From a virus, in the IMG/VR virus record IMGVR_UViG_3300030106_007250, positions 32,984 to 79,668 of that record: 46,685 bases of DNA; one strand, 5' to 3'. Shown one piece after another: positions 32,608-42,100 of this stretch (within the stretch, counting starts at the first letter, position 1; each line of letters starts with the position of its first letter). Below the pieces are notes generated by a model that saw nothing but the letters and a program-made list of their open reading frames with translations, ran no database searches and was not told the origin of the DNA. The translations under genes and the position numbers were made by a program.

Positions 32608-33361
32608 GTATATTCCTAATAGCACGGAGATGCAGGACTTATCAGCTTTGGTTCTGCTAGGCGCGGGGACCGAAGAGTCTAAAAATACATTTTTAGATAT
32701 TGGATGCCGTCACGCTAAAAAGGGTAACAATAGTTTACTTCTTGAAGAAAGTGGTTGGTCAGGTATTTGTGTTGATATAGAAGATTTTTCACAAGAGTAT
32801 AAAGAAAAAAGAAAAAGCCCTTTTTACAAAGTTGATGCTACAGGAGATGAATTTATTAATATTTTAAAAGAACATTTCCCCACAAAATTTATACACTATA
32901 TATCTTTAGATACTGATGAAGCTTCACTGGCTATCCTAGAAAATATTCTAAAAAATAATTTCATGTTTGCCTTTATGACATTTGAGCATGATTATCACTA
33001 TGTTTTATCAGATGAAAGGGGTTCATATTCAAAAAATTATGAAGGATGGCGGGGCGTTAGCTGCGATTCTAGAGAAAAAGAAAAAATTGAATCTTGTAAG
33101 TTTAAATCTAAACATCTCTTAGAGAGGAGTGGCTATAAAACTCTTTTTGAAAATGTGTGTATTCACTCCAAAGACACAGGAAATTGGTTACATCCTATGG
33201 AAGATTGGTGGGTAAATCCGAGTTATTTTAATAATTTTTACATGAATTACTTGGAGTCAATCGCTAGCAAGAATATACATTTTGAAGATTGCTTTAAACG
33301 AATAACTATTTCAAGAGAGGTTTCATACGAGGTTCAAGAGATACAAGGAGGAATACAATAA
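32594..33361 (+). CDS. SAM-dependent methyltransferase-like protein (FkbM-type)
   Basis: A 255-residue protein. FLDIGCRHAKKGNNSLLLEE is a clear SAM-binding motif I near residue 32, followed by SGICVDIEDF at motif II and by HYISLDTDEASLAILENI, which resembles the FkbM group that methylates sugars. The C-terminal part (NWLHPMEDWWVNPSYF) is unassigned. It overlaps the adenylyltransferase by 14 bases and lies within the heptose cluster, so a glycan O-methyltransferase is the likely role. Confidence 0.7.
   Translation: MKPVKYIPNSTEMQDLSALVLLGAGTEESKNTFLDIGCRHAKKGNNSLLLEESGWSGICVDIEDFSQEYKEKRKSPFYKVDATGDEFINILKEHFPTKFIHYISLDTDEASLAILENILKNNFMFAFMTFEHDYHYVLSDERGSYSKNYEGWRGVSCDSREKEKIESCKFKSKHLLERSGYKTLFENVCIHSKDTGNWLHPMEDWWVNPSYFNNFYMNYLESIASKNIHFEDCFKRITISREVSYEVQEIQGGIQ
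33345..33351 (+). promoter_or_regulatory. Strong Shine-Dalgarno site
   Basis: AAGGAGG lies 11 bases before the ATG at 33363. It is one of only two such strong sites noticed in the window; this one lies inside the end of the methyltransferase gene. Confidence 0.65.
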
Positions 33362-33362
33362 A

Positions 33363-33704
33363 ATGAAAACATATATCGTAGATATTGATGGCACTATTTG
33401 CCGACATGAAGATCAGAGCGCACCTTACGATCAAGGCAAGCCTATAAAAGAAAGAATTGAGTTTTTTAATAAACTCTATGATGCTGGTCATACCATTATC
33501 TACTGGACAGCAAGGGGAGGCTGGTCTGGGAAAGATTATTCTGAGCTTACTAAAAAGCAGTTAGATGAATGGGGTGTTAAAAGAACAGAGTTAAGGATGG
33601 GCAAACCTCCTTATGATTACTGGATTGATGACAGGGCTTATAATGTAAATGATTTTTTTATGGTAGATACGAGGACAGGTGAAACAGAATCAATGACTTT
33701 ATGA
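33363..33704 (+). CDS. HAD-superfamily phosphatase (EcbF/BcbF-like)
   Basis: A 113-residue protein. Motif I is YIVDIDGTICRH (nucleophile Asp8, acid Asp10), motif II is IIYWTARGG, and motif IV is DYWIDDRAYNVNDF. The compact size and the closing IDDRA match capsule-biosynthesis phosphatases of the EcbF/BcbF type. In the heptose cluster it could replace GmhB, the phosphatase that removes the 7-phosphate between the two HldE steps, but it lacks GmhB-type sequence, so that is a suggestion only. Confidence 0.78.
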   Translation: MKTYIVDIDGTICRHEDQSAPYDQGKPIKERIEFFNKLYDAGHTIIYWTARGGWSGKDYSELTKKQLDEWGVKRTELRMGKPPYDYWIDDRAYNVNDFFMVDTRTGETESMTL

Positions 33705-34234
33705 TATCAGACAAAGCTAAAAATATGTCATCTGCTGGGCATATTAAAAAATCAATAAATACTGGCCATGAAGGTCAACAAAGATTCTACGACTCTTGTA
33801 GAGCAGCAGGTAAAGAAATTAAGAAAACAAGTCAGCATGATGATATAAAAAATCATACGGACTTCGTAGTGGATGGTGTGGGATTTGACGTTAAGGGCTT
33901 AAAACAGACCCAAAAAGAGGGTAAAGTCGTCTTAGAAATAAAAAACGTGCAAGGTGAAATGGGGTGGTGTAATGGGGAGCAAAAACCAGCGTGGATCGCT
34001 TTCGACTATGGTGCTTTCTTTCTATGTGCCAAAAATGACGATTTATTTGATTTGGCTAATACTTGTGATTGGACTGATAAAGTTACCAATTTTAAAGATT
34101 CTTTGTATAAAGGATATACAAGAAAAGGTAGGGAAGACTTAATGACCACTGTTTATTTATATGATATATTAAACACTTGTGAACATTGGTTCTTACCATA
34201 TGAAGAATACCGTTCCCCTATGGAACTTTTATAG
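33701..34234 (+). CDS. Putative nuclease-like protein of unknown function
   Basis: A 177-residue protein whose start overlaps the HAD gene by 4 bases. The central DGVGFDVKGLKQ followed by VVLEIKNVQGEMGW gives a D-x-K and E-x-K arrangement like restriction-endonuclease-type folds. The rest (WIAFDYGAFFLCAKND, then HWFLPYEEYRSP) is unassigned. The fold is suggested only by motif spacing. It closes the heptose transcript; the next gene begins 14 bases later with a GTGTA motif. Confidence 0.5.
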   Translation: MISDKAKNMSSAGHIKKSINTGHEGQQRFYDSCRAAGKEIKKTSQHDDIKNHTDFVVDGVGFDVKGLKQTQKEGKVVLEIKNVQGEMGWCNGEQKPAWIAFDYGAFFLCAKNDDLFDLANTCDWTDKVTNFKDSLYKGYTRKGREDLMTTVYLYDILNTCEHWFLPYEEYRSPMELL

Positions 34235-34238
34235 TGTA
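34234..34238 (+). promoter_or_regulatory. GTGTA motif 14 bases before a start codon
   Basis: GTGTA overlaps the last base of the upstream stop codon and stands 14 bases before the ATG at 34248. There is no -35 box and no ribosome-binding site. Confidence 0.45.
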
Positions 34239-34247
34239 AACAAAAAT

Positions 34248-35528
34248 ATGCCATTGCCGACTCCCAGAAACAATGAAAAGCGCAGTGATTTTATAGGTCG
34301 CTGCGTCTCAGACTTAACCGATAAAAAAGAATTTAAAGATAACAAACAGCGGGTGGCTGTTTGTATGAACATTTTCGAAGATGCTGAATCAAAAGCTTCT
34401 GTAGTATTTGATGATGGGGAAGATACCACTCTTTTTTTTAGTGAGGCAGCTAACGAAAATAAAACTCTTAATAAACCCTTTAGAACCCCCAAAGGTCCGA
34501 AAAAGTTCTCTGTTTATGTAAAAAACGAAAAAGGAAACGTGGTTAAGGTAAACTTCGGTGACCCCAATATGGAAATTAAGAGGGACGACCCAAAAAGAAG
34601 GAAGGCTTTTAGAAGTCGTCACAATTGCGATAACGCTGGTCCTAAATGGAAGGCTAGATACTGGTCTTGTAAAATGTGGAGCAAGAAGAGCGTTACAAAT
34701 ATGACAAAAGGCTCTGAAGATTATGAGTGGGATGGTGAGACCTTTTTTAACCATGAAGATTTGCTTAGAGAATGTCCCGCTTTAGCTGAAGTTTCTGAAG
34801 CTGCAAAAAGGAGGGGACCAAAGAGTGGAGCACAAACCCCCGCAGAACCAAGCGAAAGAAAAAAGGGTTCTAAAAGAAACCCAAAAGGAAGCGCAAAAAA
34901 GGGTGGTGGCAAAATTACATTCAGTGAAAAAACTACAAATACTTTAAAAGAAAAGGTAAAAGCTCACAATGCCAAGTATTCTAAAAAGGTTACTTTAGGC
35001 CAACTCAAAAGAGTTTATAGGCGCGGTGCTGGTGCTTTTAGCACATCTCACCGTCCAAATATGTCTCGTCATGGTTGGGCTATGGCAAGGGTAAACACAT
35101 TCCTCAAGATGATGAGGGGAGGAAAGGTAAAAGAATCATATAGAAAAGCAGACCAAGATATAGCGAAAGCTGCTTACGGGGATAAAAAGAAAAAGTCTTA
35201 TGGATCTCCTGATGCGAATGATCATTACTTCGACAGCAAAGAGAAAGCTATGAAAGATGCTGAAAAGATGGGTTTGAAAGGAGTTCATACTCATAAAACC
35301 GAGGATGGCAAGACTCTTTACATGGCTGGACCCAACCATGAAGCTTTTATGAAGCGCCACAAAGAGATTCTAAAAGAAAAAGAGAAATCTGATAGCAGTC
35401 TCTGGGAGAACATCAGAAAGAAGAGGGAAAGAATCAAGAGGGGTTCTGGGGAAAAAATGAGAAAGAAAGGTGAAAAGGGCGCTCCTACTGAAGAGCAGGT
35501 AAGAAAAGCTAAGGGAAAAGGTGGATGA
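34248..35528 (+). CDS. Multi-domain phage protein of unknown function, lysine-rich
   Basis: A protein of 426 residues. I chose the ATG at 34248 (MPLPTPRNNEKRSDFIGRC), the usual opening of this phage family, over one at 34179 inside the previous gene. At least three modules are visible: the opening FIGRC/QRVAVC segment; KKFSVYVKNEKGN to WKARYWSCKMW near residues 85-145; and KRVYRRGAGAFSTSHRP with HGWAMARVNTFL near residues 255-290. A charged tail carries a YFDSKEKAMKDAEKMGLKG repeat-like part. These modules occur singly in phage proteins near structural genes. A virion or prohead role is likely but unproven. Confidence 0.7.
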   Translation: MPLPTPRNNEKRSDFIGRCVSDLTDKKEFKDNKQRVAVCMNIFEDAESKASVVFDDGEDTTLFFSEAANENKTLNKPFRTPKGPKKFSVYVKNEKGNVVKVNFGDPNMEIKRDDPKRRKAFRSRHNCDNAGPKWKARYWSCKMWSKKSVTNMTKGSEDYEWDGETFFNHEDLLRECPALAEVSEAAKRRGPKSGAQTPAEPSERKKGSKRNPKGSAKKGGGKITFSEKTTNTLKEKVKAHNAKYSKKVTLGQLKRVYRRGAGAFSTSHRPNMSRHGWAMARVNTFLKMMRGGKVKESYRKADQDIAKAAYGDKKKKSYGSPDANDHYFDSKEKAMKDAEKMGLKGVHTHKTEDGKTLYMAGPNHEAFMKRHKEILKEKEKSDSSLWENIRKKRERIKRGSGEKMRKKGEKGAPTEEQVRKAKGKGG

Positions 35529-35569
35529 GGATAAAACAATCTGCGGTCTGCGGATATTAAAAATTAATT

Positions 35570-35734
35570 TTAATTAGTAAAGCGCGAAACAAAATACGCC
35601 ATACTAATTAACAAAACCAATAAAATTAAAGGTGTTATTGGTGGTTGGTTTGATCTACGCCAATCTCTAGCCTCACGTTTTGTGTGAGGTCTTTCGGTAA
35701 CCCTGCTTGTAGGGTAATCTTCTTCTATTGTCAT
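35570..35734 (-). CDS. Small single-pass membrane protein on the minus strand
   Basis: A 54-residue ORF running leftwards from the ATG at 35734 to the TAA at 35570. The N-terminal 33 residues are polar and arginine-rich (TKREARDWRRSNQPP), followed by one convincing hydrophobic segment (PLILLVLLISMAYFVSRF). This positive-inside layout is typical of a type II-like small membrane protein. No other gene occupies the space. It is the only leftward gene in the central region, which may mean a separate expression time. Confidence 0.55.
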   Translation of the reverse strand: MTIEEDYPTSRVTERPHTKREARDWRRSNQPPITPLILLVLLISMAYFVSRFTN

Positions 35735-35821
35735 TCACTAATCCTATACAGGTGTAATAAAATATAGGCAGGAATAGTTTTGTTTCAGTTTTGTCACTCA
35801 AACCTAGCAAGTCACAAATAT

Positions 35822-35850
35822 TTGAAATAAGTGTAAGTATTTTATATTAT
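35822..35850 (+). promoter_or_regulatory. Promoter of the fibre operon, leaderless geometry
   Basis: TTGAAA (35822-35827), a 17-base spacer and TATTAT (35845-35850), ending 7 bases before the GTG at 35858. A GTGTA motif (35831-35835) lies within the spacer, so both motif classes coincide here. Confidence 0.62.
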
Positions 35851-35857
35851 TATTAAA

Positions 35858-36190
35858 GTGAAAACCATCGTTAAAAAGGTAGTAAGACTGGAAACAAAGC
35901 GACATGACTTTGATAATGATTTTGCATATATTGAAGTTTGGCGTAATAGCACGTTGAAAGACTGTTATTTCGCTGAAAAACAATATCTATGGCCTGATGG
36001 TTCTCTAAAAAAAGAAGGCACAAAATACTTCCATTCGCCTCTTCATGGTGGAGATATAGAGAAAGAGATCAAACCGTTAAATTATTCAAAATTTCAGTGG
36101 TTTGACCGTTTATTTTATCTTGATGAGGATGGCAATGTCCAACAAATTGATTCTGGTGGATCTTCCTCATCCAATGGAGAGGGAGATTAA
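35858..36190 (+). CDS. Small protein preceding the giant fibre, unknown function
   Basis: A 110-residue protein with a GTG start (MKTIVKKVVRLETKRHDF). It has a beta-rich middle with aromatic residues (YLWPDGSLKKEGTKYF, FQWFDRLFYLDEDGN) and a serine/glycine-rich acidic end. Its stop is fused to the ATG of the fibre gene (TAATG), so the two are co-translated. A small tail or fibre-attachment protein is a plausible guess from position; no family is recognised. Confidence 0.65.
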   Translation: MKTIVKKVVRLETKRHDFDNDFAYIEVWRNSTLKDCYFAEKQYLWPDGSLKKEGTKYFHSPLHGGDIEKEIKPLNYSKFQWFDRLFYLDEDGNVQQIDSGGSSSSNGEGD

Positions 36191-39100
36191 TGGCAACTAA
36201 CCAATTTCCAGAACCAGAAGAAGATGCTGAAGAAAATGAGTTCACCCCTCACGATCTTCGGCATTACAACTTAGATGACCCCACTTCTGATAGTCATGTC
36301 ACAATAGATCAGACAAGACCATTTGCTCCAAATATAAGGCACAATGTTGACGAAAATAATGATATTATAGGCTATGAGTGCCTATTTAATCAAGCTTATA
36401 TATTTAATACAGTTTCTGAAAATCAATGGCAGGGTGATGGCACTCCTATTCAGGGGATGAATTACATCCATGATTTAGAGATTGGTGAGCATAAAAAATA
36501 TTATGTTGAAGTTATCTTAGATGCTGAAAACTTCTTAATAAGTGGAGCTACTTTCACTGGATATCATGCGGATGGAGATCAACCAACTAGCAGTTTCCCA
36601 GAGATTATATTTGAGCAATTACAAGATGCTGATGTAGAAAAGACTGTCTTTACTGGGTATCTCCCTGTTTTAGAGTTAAATGATGGATACATTGAAAAAC
36701 TAAATTTAGCTGACAATATAATTCTTTCAGATAGGCAACATAAACAGCTAGGGATATCAAGTGGCTGTAACAGCGCCCACATTCTCGTAAGTGGAGAGAA
36801 GGATAATGAGTTTTTCCCAGTTAGACATAGAGCAATATCAGGTGGCTCAGGAGTTACCGTTGAAGAAACAGACAAATATATAATCATCCATGCTTCAGGT
36901 TCTGGTGCCTCAGGTGATTGGTCTGGAGAAAACGTAGGGTATCAAGGTGTTGGGGTATATAACGAATACACTCTGATGCCATCAGAGTTCCATAAAATTT
37001 ATGGGGATGAAGCTGACAGCAACATACATGTTGATATGATAGCTCATGCTCAAGGGGACTACATTAAAGTATCAGCAGAATATGATAACTGTAGCAACAC
37101 TTTAGCAGATGCGGATCACTGGGCTTACAAAGAAACTGCTGGTGGAGAAGCGCGTTTTAGAGGATTAAAAACTGGTGACGGTATCAAGTTTACTAAGGAT
37201 GTAGATCACGAAACTAATTATTGCACCTCAACAATTTCCGCTAGAATCGAAAGTTGCGGGAGTGCTAATTGGGAGGCTTTTAAAGGATTTGAAGCGGGTA
37301 GGGCTAAGTTTAGGGGATTTAATCAGGGATGTGGAATAACCTTCGCTGATGATGATGGTTGTGTTGCAACTATAAAAACACAGTTAAAGAATTGTGATGA
37401 CCCTTCTGATTCTTACCTACCATATAAAGGTTGCGCTGATGGTTTCGAACAGTTTCATCCTCTTTCCGTAGGCAGTGATGATGAATTAAACTTAACAATT
37501 ACTGCTAACGGAAGCTGCGGTTACACAATCGCGGGGAGTTGTTGCACTTCCTCTGACGATTACTATATATCTGATTATTTAATCCATACTAGTGACACAA
37601 ACACTAAGATGGGTTTCCCAGCGGATGATACAATAGATTTTTATACTGCGGGTTCTGCAAGAATGACCATCAAGTCAGATGGTAAGATAGGAATTGGTTC
37701 TGCTGTCCCAAGTCACACTCTCACAGTGGATGGCTCCATAGGAGGAAGCTCTTTTGGTATATCTGATGGCAAAGCTGTATTAATTGATGGTAGCCCAAGT
37801 GATGACCAGTATGCTCGCTTTACTGCTAACGGTCTTGAAGGACGTTCTGCAAGTGATGTTCGTAGCGATCTTTCTTTAGGATCGCTTGCTACCCTTAGTG
37901 CGGTCGATGCTGATAGCGTCACCGTTTCAAACTTGGAGGTCGATAACCTTAAAGCCTCCACACTCGTAACGGAGTCCGAGGGTATCGGATCTAACGACAA
38001 CGATACGACGATCCCGACTTCGGCGGCTGTTAAAGATTACGTTGATAACAACGATGGAAATGTTTATGTATCGAGCGCAGCGTTCGGAACCTCTGACGGA
38101 GTTCTTACGCTGACTCGCACCGACTCTGCAACGGTAACCGTCGATCTCGACGGGAGATACCAAGACGAGATTACGTCTTCCAGTCGATTGAACGCGAACC
38201 TTGTCGGAGATGGTAGCATATCAAATACAGAGTTCGACTACCTCGACGGCGTATCGTCGAATATCCAAAACCAGTTGGATGCTAAGCAAGCGACAATAAG
38301 TTCCTCTAGTCGTTTGAGTGCGACATTAGTTGGAGCGAACGGAAACGTATCAAATACGGAGTTCGGTTATCTTGACGGCGTTACCAGCGCGATCCAGACG
38401 CAAATAGACGGCAAGCAAGCTTCTCTTACGTTCGGTATTGCAAGCGGCAATACCGTCAAGATGGCATCCTCTGCGAGTGATGATGAATTTGCTCGCTTTA
38501 CCTCAACGGGTCTTGAAGGACGTTCTGCAAGCGATGTCCGTAGCGATCTTTCCTTAGGATCACTCGCTACTCTTAGTGCGGTCGATGCCGATAGCGTCAC
38601 CGTTTCAAACTTGGAGGTCGATAACCTTAAAGCCTCGACACTCGTAACGGAGTCTGAGGGCATCGGGTCTAACGATAACGATACGACGATCCCGACTTCG
38701 GCGGCTGTTAAAGATTACGTTGATAGTAACGATGGAAATGTTTATGTATCGAGCGCAGCGTTCGGAACCTCTGACGGAGTTCTTACGCTGACTCGCACCG
38801 ACTCTGCGACAGTAACCGTCGATCTCGACGGGAGATACCAAGACGAGATTACGTCCTCCAGCCGATTGAACGCGAACCTTATTGGTTCCTCTGGAAACGT
38901 ATCAAATACGGAGTTCGATTACCTTGACGGCGTAACCAGTGCGATCCAGACGCAGTTGGACGCGAAACTTTCTACATCTGGTGGAACACTTGGTGGCAAC
39001 CTTGTAATGGGGGCCAATCAATTAAAGTTTGCTGACGATGGGGATATTTTCATGGGAGATAGCAATGATTTTCATCTCTACCATAATGGGAGTCATAGTT

Positions 39101-42100
39101 ATGTAATAGATAATGGTGAAGGAGGCTTATACCTACAAACAAATGGCCCTGCTATTTACTTACAAGATACAGATGGAAACGCATTAGCTCAGTTCACTGA
39201 TGGCGGTGCTAACTTCTTGATGTATGATGGATCGACCAAGCTAGAGACCACAAGTGTGGGAGCCAAGATAACGGGGTTATTAAATGTAGATACTGTTAAT
39301 AATAACGCAAACAGCGCAAATATAATTTACCGCCAAGGCACATCGACTATTGTAGGTAATAATGCAGATGCTTTAGTTGTTTTAGACGCAGGTAAAGTAG
39401 GTATAGGCTCAACTAGCCCAGACTTTAAACTAGAAGTAATAGCAGACGATACTTCGGGAGTTATGTCTGTAAGAAATGCCTCTAACGCAAGAGACACTTT
39501 CCGCTCGGAAAATGCTGCTGGAACAAGAACTGTTAATATTGGCAATGATAGTAATGGTCATGGTCTTGTTTTAGTAAGAGACAATGCTGGGACCATAACT
39601 AACTATATAGCTGGCAATGGAGATTCATATTTTAATGCTGGTGACGTTGGTATAGGAACAACTAGTAATAATGCTGGCATAGGCTTACAGCTTCAAAATG
39701 GTGCTTTCTATGTTTATGATGGAGATATAAAAGCAGATAATATTAATGCTGGTTACTTTGCTTCTAGTAGAAATTTAGAATTACAAGGAGGGTCTGCTGC
39801 TGGGGTCAAACTCATGTCAGGATCAACCGTTGTTTTACAAACTACATCAAGTGCAGTTGGTATAGGTGAAACGGCCCCTTCAGAAACATTAGAAGTTGCA
39901 GGAAATATTTTAGCTAAAGATAGTGGAGTTTTAGCTGGAGTAAATGGTGCCAAAGATGGCTTTATATTCCACGACCTCGCCACTGGTGGCGGTGACTATT
40001 GGGGATACAAAGGATTCACCAGTTCATCAAGACTTTCAATAGTAACTGATGGGGTAGAAAGATTGACTGTTGATGCTAATGGTAGAGTTGGCATAGCAAA
40101 TACAGCCCCGTCTTCTTATACCCTTACAGTCGATGGATCAATAGGAGGAACAGCGTTTGGGATATCAGACGGCAAAGGAGTCTTGGTTGATGGTAGCCCA
40201 AGTGACGATCAGTATGCTCGTTTTACTGCAAATGGAATTGAAGGACGTTCTGCAAGCGATGTTCGTAGCGACCTTTCTTTGGGGTCGCTCGCTACCCTTA
40301 GTGCGGTCGATGCCGATAGCGTCACCGTTTCAAACTTGGAGGTCGATAACTTTAAAGCCGCGACAATCGTAACGGAGTCTGAGGGTATCGGGTCTAACGA
40401 TAACGATACAACGATCCCGACTTCGGCGGCTGTTAAAGATTACGTTGATAGTAACGATGGAAATGTTTATGTATCGAGTGCAGCGTTCGGAACCTCTGAC
40501 GGAGTTCTGACGTTGACTCGCACCGACTCTGCAACGGTAACCGTCGATCTCGACGGGAGATACCAAGACGAGATTACGTCTTCCAGTCGATTGAACGCGA
40601 ACCTTATCGGTTCCTCTGGCAGCGTATCAAATGCGGAGTTCGATTACCTTGACGGCGTTACCAGTGCGATACAAACTCAGTTGGATGCGAAACTTTCCAC
40701 ATCTGGTGGAACTCTATCTGGAAACCTAAGCATCGACGGCGATCTCACGCTTCAGGGTGGACACAACTTAGAGGTTAATAACAGTGATATTCTTCTTACG
40801 GACAACCAAGGTGCCGCCCTTGAAGTAAAAGAAGGAAGTAATCTTTATCTTCGCTTTGTAACCACTAATGGCTCCGAAGAAATACAGATTAACCAAGATA
40901 CAAATATTGCTGGAAACCTTACGCTAGGGGGAGGTAATACAGTCGATGGTCGTGATATCTCTGCTGATGGAACAAAGCTCGACGCTCTAGATGATGAGCT
41001 TCAAAACCTTTCGTCTGCGGAGATCGACTACTTGGAAGCGTTGTATGCGACTGGCGTTACGAGCGCGGAGTTCGATTACCTTGACGGCGTATCGTCGAAT
41101 ATCCAAACGCAGTTGGACGCGAAGCAAGCGACAATAAGCGCCTCTAGTCGATTGAACGCGAACCTTGTCGGAGATGGTAGTATATCAAACACAGAGTTTG
41201 ACTACCTCGACGGCGTATCGTCGAATATCCAAAACCAACTTAACGCAAAGCAAGCATCTCTTACGTTTGGTATTTCTGACGGCAACGTAGTCAAATGCGG
41301 AGGTTCTGTTGCTGATAATGACTTCCTTAGAATTGATGGAACCGAAGTAGAAGGTCTCACAGCAGGAGAAGTTAAGACCGCGCTTAGTTTAAATAATGTA
41401 GAAAACACTGCAATCTCTACGTTTAGTGGGTCTAGCAACATTACAACTATAGGTTCTGTATCTAGCGGTGAATGGAATGCAACAGCTATCGCAGATTCTT
41501 ATATTTCTTCCGCAAGCACTTGGAACGGTTATAGCACTTCAAAACAAGATACGATTACGTCTGGCAATAGACTAAATCCTAACCTTATTGGGTCAGGAAA
41601 CGTGTCACTCGCGGAGTTCGATTATCTTGATGGCGTTACCAGTGCAATCCAAACTCAGTTGGATGCGAAACAAGCTACGATAAGCTCTTCTAGTCGTTTA
41701 AGTGCGACCCTAATCGGAGACAATGGAAACGTATCGAATACGGAGTTCGGCTACATTAACGGTGTAACTAGCGCAATCCAAACGCAACTCGATGGGAAGC
41801 AAGCAACAATAGGAGACGGTGACTTAACGATAGCGAGAACGAGCGGTTTGCAAACGGCGCTTGATGCGAAGCAAGCGACAATAGACTCCTCTAGTCGCCT
41901 AAGTGCTACTCTAGTCGGTGCCAATGGAAACGTATCAAATACTGAGTATGGATATTTGAATGGCGTGACCAGTGCAATTCAGACGCAGTTAAATGATCGC
42001 TACACAAAGGGCGATATCCAGACGTTCATAGATAACTCTTACATTTCTAGCGAAAGTGCGAGTGACCTTGCTGTTGGTTGGTATACCATTGCTACTAATA

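Larger units (their letters stand above)
35529..35857. other. Gap between plus-strand genes: small minus ORF, hairpins and a promoter
   Basis: This 329-base stretch has no plus-strand gene. It holds the minus-strand small membrane ORF (35570-35734), two short hairpins inside that ORF (CCTCAC/GTGAGG at 35671-35689 and CCCT/AGGG at 35701-35714), an isolated GTGTA at 35752-35756, and the promoter for the gene at 35858. The hairpins could belong to a structured plus-strand RNA instead of, or as well as, the ORF. Confidence 0.6.

Noticed and set aside
33701-34234. Terminase or homing nuclease
   Set aside because: Only a D-x-K/E-x-K spacing is visible; there is no Walker motif, HNH or GIY-YIG signature, so I kept it as a nuclease-like unknown.
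34179-34247. Upstream ATG for the multi-domain protein at 34248
   Set aside because: The extra 23 residues lie inside the previous gene, and the MPLPTPR start at 34248 is the normal opening of this protein type, with a GTGTA motif at the right distance.
37927-40566. Three similar minus-strand ORFs of 78 codons inside the fibre gene
   Set aside because: They repeat only because the underlying fibre repeats do. Their products are arginine- and valine-rich readings of the antisense strand, without starts or promoters of their own.
37831-40605. Possible CRISPR array or other short-repeat locus
   Set aside because: The repeats are 372 bases, in frame, and part of one long fibre ORF; there are no short repeats with unique spacers and no cas1 or cas2 nearby.
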